Below, piece after piece: positions 1 through 7,934 of a stretch of 58,702 nt of DNA. Numbering within the stretch: the first letter of the stretch is position 1; each line of letters starts with the position of its first letter. The notes beneath the pieces were generated by a model. That model searched no databases and was not told where the DNA came from. It saw nothing but the letters and a program-made list of their open reading frames with translations. The stretch comes from Streptomyces canus (GTDB lineage Bacteria; Actinomycetota; Actinomycetes; Streptomycetales; Streptomycetaceae), in assembly GCF_001514145.1 (NCBI RefSeq), contig NZ_KQ948679.1:1-58702 (forward strand), written 5' to 3'. The translations under genes and the position numbers were made by a program.

Positions 1-331
1 GGGTGAGAACATGTGCTCCGCTTATCATTGGCAAGAGATCATGTGAAAGGGAAGTACCGTCGAACGTTATCGTGAAGCCGTGCACCGTGAGGGTATTGGA
101 GCCGCGGCCTTCGAGGAACGCGTCGCATGTATCCGGGTAATTGAGAAGGCCGTCTGAGCTGACCGTGAAATGGAAGGTTGCCGCGAGGCCCGACGCCACT
201 TGGAAGCTGTAGTCGCCCGGCGCCACATGAAGAGTGGGCGCGTCGGCGCCTTCGATAAACCCAGAATTATGCTCGGGGATCACGAAGCGGGTGTGAGACA
301 AGCTGCTGGTGTCGATGCGTATGTCGATCAT
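1..331 (-). CDS. Hypothetical protein, 3' end cut by window edge
   Basis: A reading frame runs from an ATG at 331 down to the window edge without a stop, about 110 codons. The start is supported by a GGAGGG ribosome binding site six bases upstream. The visible protein begins MIDIRIDTSSLSHTRFV and is rich in beta-forming residues, with no signal peptide, membrane helix or motif that I recognise. Third codon positions are G/C-rich, as expected for a real Streptomyces gene, although the stretch is somewhat lower in GC than its neighbours. I do not recognise the family. Confidence 0.6.
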   Translation of the reverse strand, partial: MIDIRIDTSSLSHTRFVIPEHNSGFIEGADAPTLHVAPGDYSFQVASGLAATFHFTVSSDGLLNYPDTCDAFLEGRGSNTLTVHGFTITFDGTSLSHDLLPMISGAHVLT

Positions 332-766
332 TCGTCACCCTCCTTACCCAATCTGAAAGTTGCTCAGGGTAATAAGATGTTCAAGGGGGTGAATGACTGT
401 TGCATGATGTCTTGTCAGCCTGCCATCCGATCAAGAAGATCACAACTCGGTTTGCGCACGGGCAACGCTCTACCGGTTGAAGCGTCGGTTGGTACGGCCT
501 GCTTAAGGGGTCAGAATGATCACAGATGGCCAGGACACGCATTCACCTCCGCAGTGACCGTAGCCGAGGATTCCGCCTGGGTAACCAGACTTTCACCGCT
601 CGGCCAAGTCGCACTACAGCAAGGAGACAGGGTCCAGTCCTGGGCAAACATGCCAGCGGACCCGCACGCAATCTCACCCAGTACGCGAGCCCACCGCCCC
701 CTTCAGGCTGAGCTCGGCTCCTCCCAAAGTAGCCACCGACCCTTCCGGAACTCTGAACACATAGAC
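332..766. other. Intergenic region, no gene recognised
   Basis: This stretch holds the upstream region of the leftward gene starting at 331 and runs into the decayed dnaE2 fragment. Open frames here lack coherent protein-like composition and ribosome binding sites. Codon bias is not Streptomyces-like, which fits intergenic or eroded DNA. Confidence 0.4.
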
Positions 767-1318
767 TTGACAGGGAAGGAGCACCACCACCGGCTGCTGC
801 GCGAGGTCGGCGCGACCGACGCCGCTCACCTGCGCGGCCTGGTGCCCGGTCAGAAGGTCCTGGTCGCCGGAGTGCGGGCCTCCACGCAGACGCCCCCAAT
901 CCAATCTGGGAAACGGGTCATCTTCTGCACCCTGGAGGACGGCTCGGGCCTGGTGGATATCGCCTTCTTCGAGGACTCCCACGAAGCCTGCGCGCACACC
1001 GTGTTCCACTCCGGGCTGCTGCTGGTCCGCGGCACGGTTGAGGCCCGCGGCCCGCGCCGCACCGTGGTCGGCGAGATGGCCTGGGACCTGGACGAGGTGG
1101 CCGCCGCCCGCCGCGACCACGGGCCCCAGGCCGCCCTCGACCTCCTCGGCCGCACCACCCCCTCCCCCACCCCCGCAGGCTCGGCCACCCCGCAACGCAC
1201 CCTCGCCGACGGCACCGCCGGGGCCCGCCTGCACCCCTACGCGGATCTCCAGCCCGCCGGCACCCGCTCAGCAGACCTGCGCCGGCTCGGCCACCGGAGC
1301 CAGGGAAGCGCGGGGTGA
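767..1318 (+). pseudogene. dnaE2: C-terminal remnant of DnaE2-type DNA polymerase III alpha (OB-fold)
   Basis: From about 767 the frame gives a protein that matches the OB-fold tail of error-prone DNA polymerase III alpha (DnaE2/ImuC). Recognisable pieces are VLVAGVRASTQTPPI, VIFCTLEDGSGLVDIAFFED and VFHSGLLLVRGTVE. A complete DnaE2 is above 1,000 residues. Here only about 180 residues remain and the upstream frame is unrelated, so the PHP and polymerase domains are gone. The stop at 1316-1318 lies just before an ImuB-like start, which keeps the gene order of a Streptomyces mutagenesis cassette. It is most likely non-functional; expression of a stand-alone OB-fold cannot be excluded. Confidence 0.7.
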
Positions 1319-1323
1319 TCCCT

Positions 1324-1506
1324 ATGGGCCGTCACATCCTCCACCTGCGTTTCGACCTCCCGGCCGAACCGGACGCCGAACTTGCCGAGCGGGTGCGACG
1401 CTTGCTCGAGGGCATCACGCCCCGCGTGCAGATGATCGAGCCGGATATGGCCGTCCTCGACCTCACCGATGCGCTGCCGTACTGGAAGCTTCTCTTGGGG
1501 CTCTGA
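1324..1506 (+). pseudogene. imuB: N-terminal remnant of ImuB-like Y-family polymerase protein
   Basis: About 60 codons begin MGRHILHLRFDLP and contain RRLLEGITPRVQ and MAVLDLTDALPYW, the N-terminal pattern of Streptomyces ImuB/DinB-type Y-family polymerase homologs. Those proteins are normally several hundred residues. The frame ends at 1506, where the sequence switches to the antisense of the leftward secreted-protein gene. The fragment directly follows the dnaE2 remnant, so both look like leftovers of one imuB-dnaE2 cassette destroyed by rearrangement near 1490-1506. Confidence 0.6.
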
Positions 1507-1852
1507 GGCCCGTGGCCCAGAAGTCGTACCTGCGCGTCTCGCTGAGGTTCTTGCTGCTGCTCACGCACCAGCCCTTGCCGAGGTTGGCCGTCACGCGCCA
1601 CACGAGGGTGTCGGTGTTGGCGTAATAGACGGACACCTTGGGCGCGAAGCCGTCGGCCCTGGTGTCGCAGACGGTGAGTTTGTCACCATTCGCTACAAAC
1701 TGCGCCGTACCGCGCTTTACGCCGTCCACGTCGACCATCGCCTTGGGGCCGAAGGAGCCCGCCTGGGCAACGCCGCTCGTCAGCATGAGGCAGGAGGCAA
1801 CCGCCGCGCCAAGCCCCAGGGTTCGGGCGGCTACGGTCTTCCGGATCTTCAT
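1463..1852 (-). CDS. Small secreted protein with signal peptide
   Basis: The 129-residue protein starts MKIRKTVAARTLGLG and has a clear Sec signal peptide: a basic N terminus, a hydrophobic core and cleavage after GVAQA near residue 31. The mature part (VDGVKRGTAQFV, CDTRADGFAPKV, WCVSSSKNLSETRRYDF) holds two cysteines and resembles short extracellular proteins common in Streptomyces; the function is unknown. The ATG at 1852 is chosen because it places the signal peptide at the N terminus; its ribosome binding site is weak. The last 14 residues, after YDFWATG, are read from the antisense of the adjacent imuB fragment, so the native C terminus was probably changed by the rearrangement. Confidence 0.7.
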   Translation of the reverse strand: MKIRKTVAARTLGLGAAVASCLMLTSGVAQAGSFGPKAMVDVDGVKRGTAQFVANGDKLTVCDTRADGFAPKVSVYYANTDTLVWRVTANLGKGWCVSSSKNLSETRRYDFWATGLRAPREASSTAAHR

Positions 1853-1941
1853 CTTGGTTCCGATCTGCGAGTCGTTCTGCTGAAGGCACAGGGGGGAGGA
1901 ACGGGTTGGACGCGGCGGAGCGCGCGCGAAAGGCTGACGCA

Positions 1942-2484
1942 TTAGCTGACGGAGGTCAGCGCGGTGGCGAGGAGCCAGATCGCTGCGGCCAGGGGGATGA
2001 GAGCGACGTACGCCTGGGGGCGCCGGAGGACCGGGGCGCCGGGGTCGGCCTGCGGACGGCCGGGCAGCGGGACGGACGGCGGCAGGCGCCGCAGTCGCCG
2101 GGCGGCGGCGGCGTTGGACACCAGCGCCGCGGGGGCGTAGATCAGCAGGGAAAGTGGGTTCCACCAGCCCAGGCACAGGGTCCGGACAGTGAGTTTGCGG
2201 ACGAGGGTGATGCCGCACGGCCGGCAGAAGGGGCCATCGATGGCCTGCCAGCGCATCAGCACCAGCAGGCCCTGGTGGGAGCGCACGGTGACTGAGGCGA
2301 CCTCAGCCGCGGCGCACGTGCGGCAGCGAGTTGCCAGATCGAGTGCGGGGTTGTCGACGCTGTGCCAGGCCACGGGAGGTGTGGCATCCGCACGTTGCGC
2401 GGCATTGCGCGTGTACCAGTCGGGAAACGTGTATTCCGGGACGAAGCCGTCGTCGGCGTTGGTGTGGGGATGGGGGAGGCTCAC
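1942..2484 (-). CDS. Small membrane protein with CxxC pairs
   Basis: The protein is about 180 residues. Near residues 50-55 it has CRTCAA, followed about 30 residues later by CRPCG, a pair of CxxC motifs that could bind zinc. Hydrophobic segments near WWNPLSLLIYAPAALV and at the C terminus (AYVALIPLAAAIWLLATAL) predict two membrane helices. The GTG at 2484 is preferred because a CGGAG ribosome binding site lies nine bases upstream; an ATG at 2505 without an obvious site is the alternative. It lies 34 bases behind the TrpA-like gene and may be co-transcribed with it. I do not recognise a function. Confidence 0.6.
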   Translation of the reverse strand: MSLPHPHTNADDGFVPEYTFPDWYTRNAAQRADATPPVAWHSVDNPALDLATRCRTCAAAEVASVTVRSHQGLLVLMRWQAIDGPFCRPCGITLVRKLTVRTLCLGWWNPLSLLIYAPAALVSNAAAARRLRRLPPSVPLPGRPQADPGAPVLRRPQAYVALIPLAAAIWLLATALTSVS

Positions 2485-2518
2485 GAATGGATCTCCGGAT
2501 CGCATCGGGTCAGCGGGC

Positions 2519-3352
2519 TCAGGCCGCGGCCCGGTGTGCCCGGCGGACGGCCTGGGCGAAGTCGCGGCACACGGCTGCAGCGGCAGGGGCGGGAGTGCCG
2601 GAGTGGGCCTGCATACGGCGGATGACGGCGGAGCCGACCACCACTGCGTCCGAGAACCCCGCGGCCAGGGCTGCCTGTTTGGGTGAGCTGATGCCGATTC
2701 CGGTGGCGACCGGCAGGCCAGTGGCCTCGCGGAGGTGGCGTACGAGGCGCGGCAGGTGAGGACTGAGCGGGCGGCGGGTACCGGTCAGCCCCGGCGTGGC
2801 GGGGGCGTAGACCATGCCGGTCGTCGTCTCGCGGAGCTCGGCGAGACGCGCAGCAGATGCGTGGCGTGGAGCCAAAGAGACGGTGTACAGGCCGGCCTCG
2901 GTGGCGACCTCGTGCCAGAGCGCCGCCGAAGCCGGGGGGAGGTCAGGTACGAGCACCCCCGCGCCGCCGGCGGCGGCCAACTCCCTCGCGAAGACTTGCG
3001 GGCCGTGGCAACGGATCGGCTCCCAATACGACATGACCAGCAGGGCCGTACTAGTGCGGGCCGTGAGCTCTACGGCGGTTGCGAACAGGTCCCGCATCTG
3101 GAAGCCGTCCGAGAGTGCTTGCGCAGCGGCTTGCTGGATCACCGGTCCGTCCATGCGGGGACGAGGGTGCGGAACTCCCAGCTCCAGCACGTCAGCATGG
3201 TCGGCCGCCACGAGCAGGGCGTCGCGACTTGCCGCACGGCTCGGGTAGCCGACGGGCAGGTAGATCGCGAGTGCAGCGCGATGCTCTTCGCGGGTGATCG
3301 CAAGGGCGTAGTCGAGACGGGCGGCAGACCAGGACAGGGGTGAGGTGCGCAT
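2519..3352 (-). CDS. trpA: Tryptophan synthase alpha chain paralog
   Basis: The 277-residue protein is a TIM-barrel TrpA homolog of normal family length. TrpA cleaves indole-3-glycerol phosphate to indole and glyceraldehyde 3-phosphate and normally works in a complex with TrpB. The catalytic glutamate is present in VLELGVP and the catalytic aspartate in MDGPVIQ. The usual FSDP segment between them is replaced by HPRPR, and the phosphate-binding end of the barrel (GTRRPLS, ATGIGIS, VVVGSAVI) is partly changed. The ATG at 3352 has a GAGAGG site. No trpB or other tryptophan gene is near, so it may be a specialised indole-releasing enzyme or a divergent paralog. Confidence 0.75.
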   Translation of the reverse strand: MRTSPLSWSAARLDYALAITREEHRAALAIYLPVGYPSRAASRDALLVAADHADVLELGVPHPRPRMDGPVIQQAAAQALSDGFQMRDLFATAVELTARTSTALLVMSYWEPIRCHGPQVFARELAAAGGAGVLVPDLPPASAALWHEVATEAGLYTVSLAPRHASAARLAELRETTTGMVYAPATPGLTGTRRPLSPHLPRLVRHLREATGLPVATGIGISSPKQAALAAGFSDAVVVGSAVIRRMQAHSGTPAPAAAAVCRDFAQAVRRAHRAAA

Positions 3353-3557
3353 GACGGCCTCTCGGGTGTGCCAGATCAGGCGGGACAGCTGTGGCGAGGG
3401 CGAAGGGGAAGCAGCTGACCGGGTCGGATGGAGCCCGGCGTGGGGCAAGGAGCCCCAGCCGACCCGGGGGGGGGAGGTCGGGCGCCCGTTGCGGGTACAT
3501 GGCGGTTCGGCCGAGAACCGAGTCAGTTCCCTGGGAGGCCCACCGGTCGCTGGCGGT

Positions 3558-4103
3558 TCAGGCCTTCGGCGAGGCCGCGTAGCCCCACGACTTGTAGCCG
3601 CCGCAGCACTGATGCCAGTCCAGGAGGAGCGTGCCGTCGGCGTACGCCTTCGTGGAGTTGACCTTGGCCTTGATCGTGCCGGTCGTGTACGAGCCGGAGT
3701 TGGCGCTGGTCTCCAGCTTCTCCTCGATGTTGAAGTCCTTCTTCGCCACTGTCGGGTCGGTGCCGGCGACCGACTTCTTCAGCACCAGGCGGTACTTGGC
3801 GCCGTCGAAGATGTTCGGGTGGGTGTTATTGAATGTCGGCCCATCCCACTTGATGGTGGCCTTGCCGTAGACGTAGGACCCGCTGCGCGCCGCGCAGTTC
3901 TGGACGGTGATCTTCCAGTTGTCAGGCCACGGACCTGAGTAGTTGGCCGTGTCGATGGTGTGGGAGCTCTTGGAGCAGTGCCAGCTCAGGGCAGATGCCG
4001 GGGCGGCGGACAGCATCGTCGCGGTGCCGGCTACGGCCGCGACGGCGAGGAGTCCGGATCCCGCGCGGCGGGTGAAGCGGTGGTGCGTCCATGGACGGCG
4101 CAC
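3558..4103 (-). CDS. Secreted protein of unknown function
   Basis: The 181-residue protein has a Sec-type signal peptide: an arginine-rich N terminus (MRRPWTHHRFTRRAG), a hydrophobic core and an AxA site at APASA near residue 38. The mature domain contains four cysteines (WHCSKSS, QNCAARS, WHQCCGG), which suggests disulfide bonds, and many Thr/Ser/Lys residues. The GTG start at 4103 has an AGGAGG site about eight bases upstream. The gene diverges from the TetR gene at 4721. The 617-bp gap between them carries the unusual hairpin array, which would lie in this gene's 5' leader if the promoter is distal. I do not recognise the family. Confidence 0.7.
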   Translation of the reverse strand: MRRPWTHHRFTRRAGSGLLAVAAVAGTATMLSAAPASALSWHCSKSSHTIDTANYSGPWPDNWKITVQNCAARSGSYVYGKATIKWDGPTFNNTHPNIFDGAKYRLVLKKSVAGTDPTVAKKDFNIEEKLETSANSGSYTTGTIKAKVNSTKAYADGTLLLDWHQCCGGYKSWGYAASPKA

Positions 4104-4193
4104 GGCAACCTCCTGTTGAGGGTGCTGGGGCCCCAGCCCAGGACGTTGCGCCCAGTCCTGCTGTGAGCAGAACAGGTGCGGCTATCCTGATGC

Positions 4194-4473
4194 GAGGCGT
4201 GCGACAACACGCCTCTGTGTCACCCCAGCAGGTTCGTGGTTCGAGCTCTGGGTGCGGGCGGCTCTCGCGAGCCGCCACTGGTGGCCGTGTTCTGCGACAA
4301 CAGGACACGGCCACATTCAGTTGTTTGCTGAGCGTGACTCGCAACGAGTCGAAGGCGGGGCGTGCCTCTCCTGCGACAACAGGAGAGGCATGTCCCTGCC
4401 AGCCATCCAGATGGGCGGCGCACGGGCCTGGGGGCCCGAGGTGTCCTGGCTCACGCGCCCTGGAATGCGTGAG
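4194..4473. other. Hairpin array with three identical GCGACAAC loops; candidate structured RNA
   Basis: Three hairpins present the same hexaloop CGACAA closed by G-C. They lie at 4194-4215 (8 bp stem GAGGCGTG), 4281-4314 (14 bp stem GTGGCCGTGTTCTG with one G-U pair) and 4361-4392 (13 bp stem CGTGCCTCTCCTG with one G-U pair). The stems are unrelated in sequence but fully paired, while the loops are identical. Between them are an 8 bp tetraloop hairpin (4257-4276) and a 6 bp triloop hairpin (4336-4350). A 7 bp hairpin follows at 4450-4473. No coding frame explains this. The array fills the middle of the 617-bp divergent gap between 4103 and 4721; the rest of that gap shows nothing I can name. 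Which strand is transcribed is unknown, and I know of no described element with this loop. Confidence 0.6.
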
Positions 4474-4720
4474 TCTCGGAGACGTTCGCCGCCTCCCCGA
4501 CCCTCAAAACAAGGTCAGTCACCTGGTTTGGTTACAGAGACTCAATCATGTGCGGTGCGAAAGAATCAACGGCGGCGTAGTGCGCGCAGTGATGATGCGA
4601 CTAACCTCATCGCTTACTGTCCGCACACAGAGACCTCTCACGCGCTGTGAGTGGTTTTGTCTCGGTCGGGCCCTGCAGTCCGGCAGTGGGCGGTGACCGG
4701 TTTGGAACTCAGGAGGCACG

Positions 4721-5425
4721 GTGGCACGGCAGCCAGTTCAAGCCCGAGCGCGGGCGAAGTACGACGCGATCTTTAAAGCTGCCGCAGAGCTGTTCGCCGA
4801 GCAGGGGTTCGCCGCGACGTCGGTCGACCAGATCCTGGATCGGGCGGGCGCCTCCAGGGGGTCCTTGTACAACCTCTGGAAAGACAAGGACGAGCTCGCG
4901 TACAGCGTGGTCACCGAGTCGCTGATCATTGACTCGATCACTCCGGCCTCGCCCCTCTTGCAGAGTGTCGTCGACGCGTCGATTCTCCTGGCGGTGCTGA
5001 CGCCTCGTGTGACGGTGATCAGGGCGGCGAACCGGCTGGCGACGGAACAGGGGAAGGCCTTCTTCGGGTACCTCTGGCGGGCGTACACCCCGGTGATCAC
5101 GGAGCTGATGACGCATGCCAGGGATCTGGGCGAGCTCCAGCCGGGAGTGGAACCCGGTGACTGGGCCGGCCTGTGGATCGACGCGTGGGTCGGTCTGGAC
5201 CTGCGCTTCAGGGAGAACTACGACGAGCTGGCGGCTGCGGTGGCCGTGCTGAACCAGCAGATGGTGCGATCCGTGGCGACGCCGGAGACGCTGGCGCAGT
5301 TGCAGCTCTCCGTCGGACGTGGCCACGAGCTGATCCCCACCTCCCAGCATGCTGAGGCCTATTTCGCCTCCCTGCAGGAGGACTTGAAGGCGAAGCGCGA
5401 GGCCGCACCGGAGTCCACAAGCTGA
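4721..5425 (+). CDS. TetR-family regulator, gamma-butyrolactone/butenolide receptor type
   Basis: The 234-residue protein starts MARQPVQARARAKYDAIFKAA and has a TetR helix-turn-helix over about residues 15-60 (AATSVDQILDRAGASRGSLYNLWKDKDELA). The MARQ...RA start and the length fit the ArpA/ScbR/AvaR receptor group rather than generic TetR proteins. Such proteins bind autoregulatory elements and are released by small hormones. The GTG start has AGGAGG seven bases upstream. The adjoining P450 and the nearby acyl-CoA oxidase match the composition of the avenolide locus of Streptomyces avermitilis (avaR1, cyp17, aco). The receptor assignment comes from sequence pattern and context; ligand binding is inference. 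Confidence 0.8.
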   Translation: MARQPVQARARAKYDAIFKAAAELFAEQGFAATSVDQILDRAGASRGSLYNLWKDKDELAYSVVTESLIIDSITPASPLLQSVVDASILLAVLTPRVTVIRAANRLATEQGKAFFGYLWRAYTPVITELMTHARDLGELQPGVEPGDWAGLWIDAWVGLDLRFRENYDELAAAVAVLNQQMVRSVATPETLAQLQLSVGRGHELIPTSQHAEAYFASLQEDLKAKREAAPESTS

Positions 5426-5435
5426 TCCGCGGGGC

Positions 5436-5478
5436 GCGCGTTTTCGGGGGCAGCGGGCTGCACCCCCCGAAAACGCGC
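5436..5478. terminator. Bidirectional terminator between convergent tetR and P450 genes
   Basis: A 15-bp perfect stem (5436-5450 with 5464-5478) has a 13-base loop. It contains a TTTT/AAAA run inside the stem. It lies between the stop of the rightward regulator (5425) and the stop of the leftward P450 (5490), so it can serve both strands. Confidence 0.85.
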
Positions 5479-5489
5479 CTTGCTGTGCG

Positions 5490-6827
5490 TCAGCCCAGCC
5501 GGACGGGGATCCTCGTGAATCCGTTGGCGATGAAGGAGGGCGGCTGAGGCAGCTGCGCGGTGTCGGCCGCCAGGCGGGCCTTGGGGAAGCGGTTCAGCCA
5601 GCGGGAGACGGCAATGGTTACTTCGCGCCGGGCCAGCGGGGCGCCCGGGCATACGTGCGGTCCGTGGCCGAACGCGAGGTGCTTGCGGCGGGTCGGCCGG
5701 CGGACGTCGTAGGCGCCGGGTGTGGTGTGGACGTTCGGATCTATGCCGACGGCCGCGGTGTGGATCAGGATCGGTTCGCCTTTCCGGAACATCTGGCCGC
5801 TTTCGGCATCTTCGAAATCGCGGACGGCGAAACGCAGGGGGACGCTGGCTGCCGGGGGCTGCAGTCGCAGGCTTTCGTCCAGAGCGTCGTCCAGGGAGAC
5901 CTCCCCGCTGACCACGAGAGCGCGCTGAGCCGGCCGCGTCAGCAGGTGCACGATCAGCGTGCCGATGGCGTGCACCGTGGTTTCCGTGGCCGCGATGACG
6001 ACCAGCATCAACTGCGCCAGGAGTTCTTCGTCGGACAGCGGGTCGTCGGCCTGTCCGGCCGCGCGGATCAAGTCACTGACGAGGTCGTCACCGAGCTGGG
6101 CGCGCCTGGCGGCCACTATCTCCCCCAGCAGCGCCAGCACCGTGTCCATGGAGCGCTGCATGTCCCCGGGGCCTGCCGAGGTGTCGAACAGTCCCGTCGC
6201 TGCACGGCCGAACTGGCCCATGAGTGAGGACGGCACGCCCATCAGCCGCGTGATGACCTGTTGCGGGATCCGCAGGGCGAAGCTGGGCACCAGGTCCACG
6301 ATGCCGGAGTCGGCCGCGAGGACTTCCAGGTCGTCGAGGGCCTCCTCGACGATGGCTTCGATCACTGGTGTCATCTCGCGCACCCGGCGAGGCGTGAGGC
6401 CGGCCTGGATCGGGGTGCGCAGCCGAGTGTGCTCCTCCCCTTCAGCGTTGAGGGCGTTGCGGGGTCCGGCCCACTGACGGAGCACGCCGTCCACGGCAAG
6501 GCTGCCGTCGCGGAAGCCGGGCCAGTGGTCCGCGTTGCGACTGACGTCGCTTCCCGCGGCGAGGCGCTGGGCGAGGTCGTAGGCGACAACCACCCGGGCC
6601 TGCACACCGCCCGGCAGCACGGCCACAGGGGCGGGGCCGTACACCTGCAGGGTGCTGCCCTCGGCGGCGTTGCTCCGTCCAGGGACGGACCCCTTCAGGT
6701 GGAACGGGCACCCACTGGGGGCGGCTGAGGACGGCCCCAGTCGGTGCGTGGCAGGGGGGTGGATCCTGAGCGCTGCGGGGGTGCCGGAGGTGGTGTCGGC
6801 ACCTTCCGGATTCTCGATGACGGTCAC
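5490..6827 (-). CDS. Cytochrome P450, Cyp17-like by context
   Basis: The 445-residue P450 has all class motifs. These are the I-helix AATETT (residues 279-284), the K-helix ESLR (318-321) and the heme loop FGHGPHVC with the axial cysteine at residue 393. P450s of this kind hydroxylate small hydrophobic substrates using ferredoxin-supplied electrons. The GTG at 6827 has an AGGAG site nine bases upstream; the longer upstream frame lacks one. It is convergent with a butenolide-receptor-type TetR gene and close to an acyl-CoA oxidase. In S. avermitilis, Cyp17 hydroxylates the avenolide precursor, and I infer the same kind of role here. No redox partner is encoded next to it. Confidence 0.85.
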   Translation of the reverse strand: MTVIENPEGADTTSGTPAALRIHPPATHRLGPSSAAPSGCPFHLKGSVPGRSNAAEGSTLQVYGPAPVAVLPGGVQARVVVAYDLAQRLAAGSDVSRNADHWPGFRDGSLAVDGVLRQWAGPRNALNAEGEEHTRLRTPIQAGLTPRRVREMTPVIEAIVEEALDDLEVLAADSGIVDLVPSFALRIPQQVITRLMGVPSSLMGQFGRAATGLFDTSAGPGDMQRSMDTVLALLGEIVAARRAQLGDDLVSDLIRAAGQADDPLSDEELLAQLMLVVIAATETTVHAIGTLIVHLLTRPAQRALVVSGEVSLDDALDESLRLQPPAASVPLRFAVRDFEDAESGQMFRKGEPILIHTAAVGIDPNVHTTPGAYDVRRPTRRKHLAFGHGPHVCPGAPLARREVTIAVSRWLNRFPKARLAADTAQLPQPPSFIANGFTRIPVRLG

Positions 6828-6981
6828 GCGGTGAGCTCCTGACTTTGCTACGCAGAGTGACATACGTACAACCCTTCCTGTCCCGTGCAAATCAAACAGA
6901 AGGGGTGTCTGCGCTTAAAGGGATCATCTTTGCAATTGCACCCAAAGAGGAAATGGACGTGAGGTGATGCATGTGGCGCCG

Positions 6982-7085
6982 TTCCAAATTGGGTGACTCA
7001 CATGATTTGATTTGCGTTCATCGTCAAGGCCGGTGAGCCGATTAGCAACGGCCCGTACTCCGGGCGCAGTGTGACTGCGAAGAAC
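6982..7085 (+). repeat. Intergenic repeat copy A, possible conserved promoter element
   Basis: About 100 bases here match a second copy at 20681-20786. They include 26 identical bases (7028-7053) and the palindromic motif GTGACTCAC at 6993-7001. The copy ends about 35 bases before the GTG of the XRE-MmyB gene. The conservation outside any coding frame and the position suggest a shared promoter or operator. The rest of the 6828-7119 gap is AT-richer and should hold the P450 promoter on the other strand. Confidence 0.6.
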
Positions 7086-7119
7086 GTTGCAAGAACGCTC
7101 GACAGCACGGGAGAAGCGA

Positions 7120-7896
7120 GTGAGGAGCCGAAAGCCCGAGCACGACTACGAGCACGTGTGGCAGTGGCTGCTGCGGTACTACCGCGGCAAGATGACGCGG
7201 CCGGATGCCGGGCTGCCCCCGCTGGTGAGCAGGCGGGGCGGACCGCGTTCCCCTGGTCTGCGCCAGGTCGACGTGGATGTTCTCCTCGGCGGCGGAGCCG
7301 GCGTCTACGCGAAGGTCGAGAACAACGACTTCCGGCCCCAGCCCGAGCTTTTCCTGCGCATCACCGAGCTCCTCAAGTTCAGCCCCTACCACCTGCGCAT
7401 CGCCTACCTGGATCTGTACGGGGCCGAACCGGTACTGCCGGTAGAACAGCCGTCGCCGCACTGGCGGCAGGTGCTCGCCGGGCAGAGCGAGATGGCATGC
7501 GCACTCATGCCCGACGGGCACGTGGTGGCCGCGAACGACCCCTTCACGCAGCTGTTCGCGACGGGCCGGCCGCCGACGAGCTTCTGGCGCTGGACCTTGT
7601 GGTCCGAGGAGGCCCGCGAAGTCCTCGTCGACCGGGAGAAGTGGGTCGCATGCCTGGTGACCGAGCTGCGGCTGGCCCGGCACCGCTACCCCGATGACCG
7701 TGCGGTGCAGAGGATCTGCGCGGACATGGAACGCGATCCGCGTCTTCAGCAGCTCACCGAGTCGCGCGTCGGCCTGGACAACCAGGAACTCCCGTTGCAC
7801 CACCGGACGCGAGGACCGGGCACGGCGCGGTTCATGGCGTCTCACACCCCTGCCGGCCTCAGCGTCTGGACCCTTTTGTTCGAGGCCACCACCTAG
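7120..7896 (+). CDS. XRE-family regulator with MmyB-like ligand-binding domain
   Basis: The 258-residue protein has an N-terminal XRE-like DNA-binding region (residues about 1-85: LLRYYRGKMTRPDAGLP, then LRQVDVDVLLGGGAGVYAKVE). A C-terminal MmyB-like domain follows (ALMPDGHVVAANDPF, FWRWTLWSEEAREVLVD, LRLARHRYPDDRAVQRI). MmyB-type regulators are pathway activators in Streptomyces methylenomycin and other gene clusters. The GTG at 7120 is chosen for its GGGAGA site; an in-frame TTG at 7087 is the alternative. It precedes a TTA-containing gene by 38 bases, so the two probably form an operon. It sits inside the butenolide-type locus and may control it (inference). Confidence 0.75.
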   Translation: MRSRKPEHDYEHVWQWLLRYYRGKMTRPDAGLPPLVSRRGGPRSPGLRQVDVDVLLGGGAGVYAKVENNDFRPQPELFLRITELLKFSPYHLRIAYLDLYGAEPVLPVEQPSPHWRQVLAGQSEMACALMPDGHVVAANDPFTQLFATGRPPTSFWRWTLWSEEAREVLVDREKWVACLVTELRLARHRYPDDRAVQRICADMERDPRLQQLTESRVGLDNQELPLHHRTRGPGTARFMASHTPAGLSVWTLLFEATT

Positions 7897-7934
7897 CACG
7901 CCGGAGCACGCCGCCGATGGGAGGAGACCGACCG

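Noticed and set aside
4194..4392. Hairpins as integron attC, REP or telomere structures
   Set aside because: There are no conserved attC ends, no REP tetranucleotide next to the stems, no RAYT gene nearby, and no dense palindrome series with GCGA-type telomere loops.
6993..7001. GTGACTCAC palindrome as a BldD site
   Set aside because: The half-site orientation (GTGA then TCAC) is the inverse of the BldD half-sites (TNAC then GTNA), so a BldD assignment is not supported.
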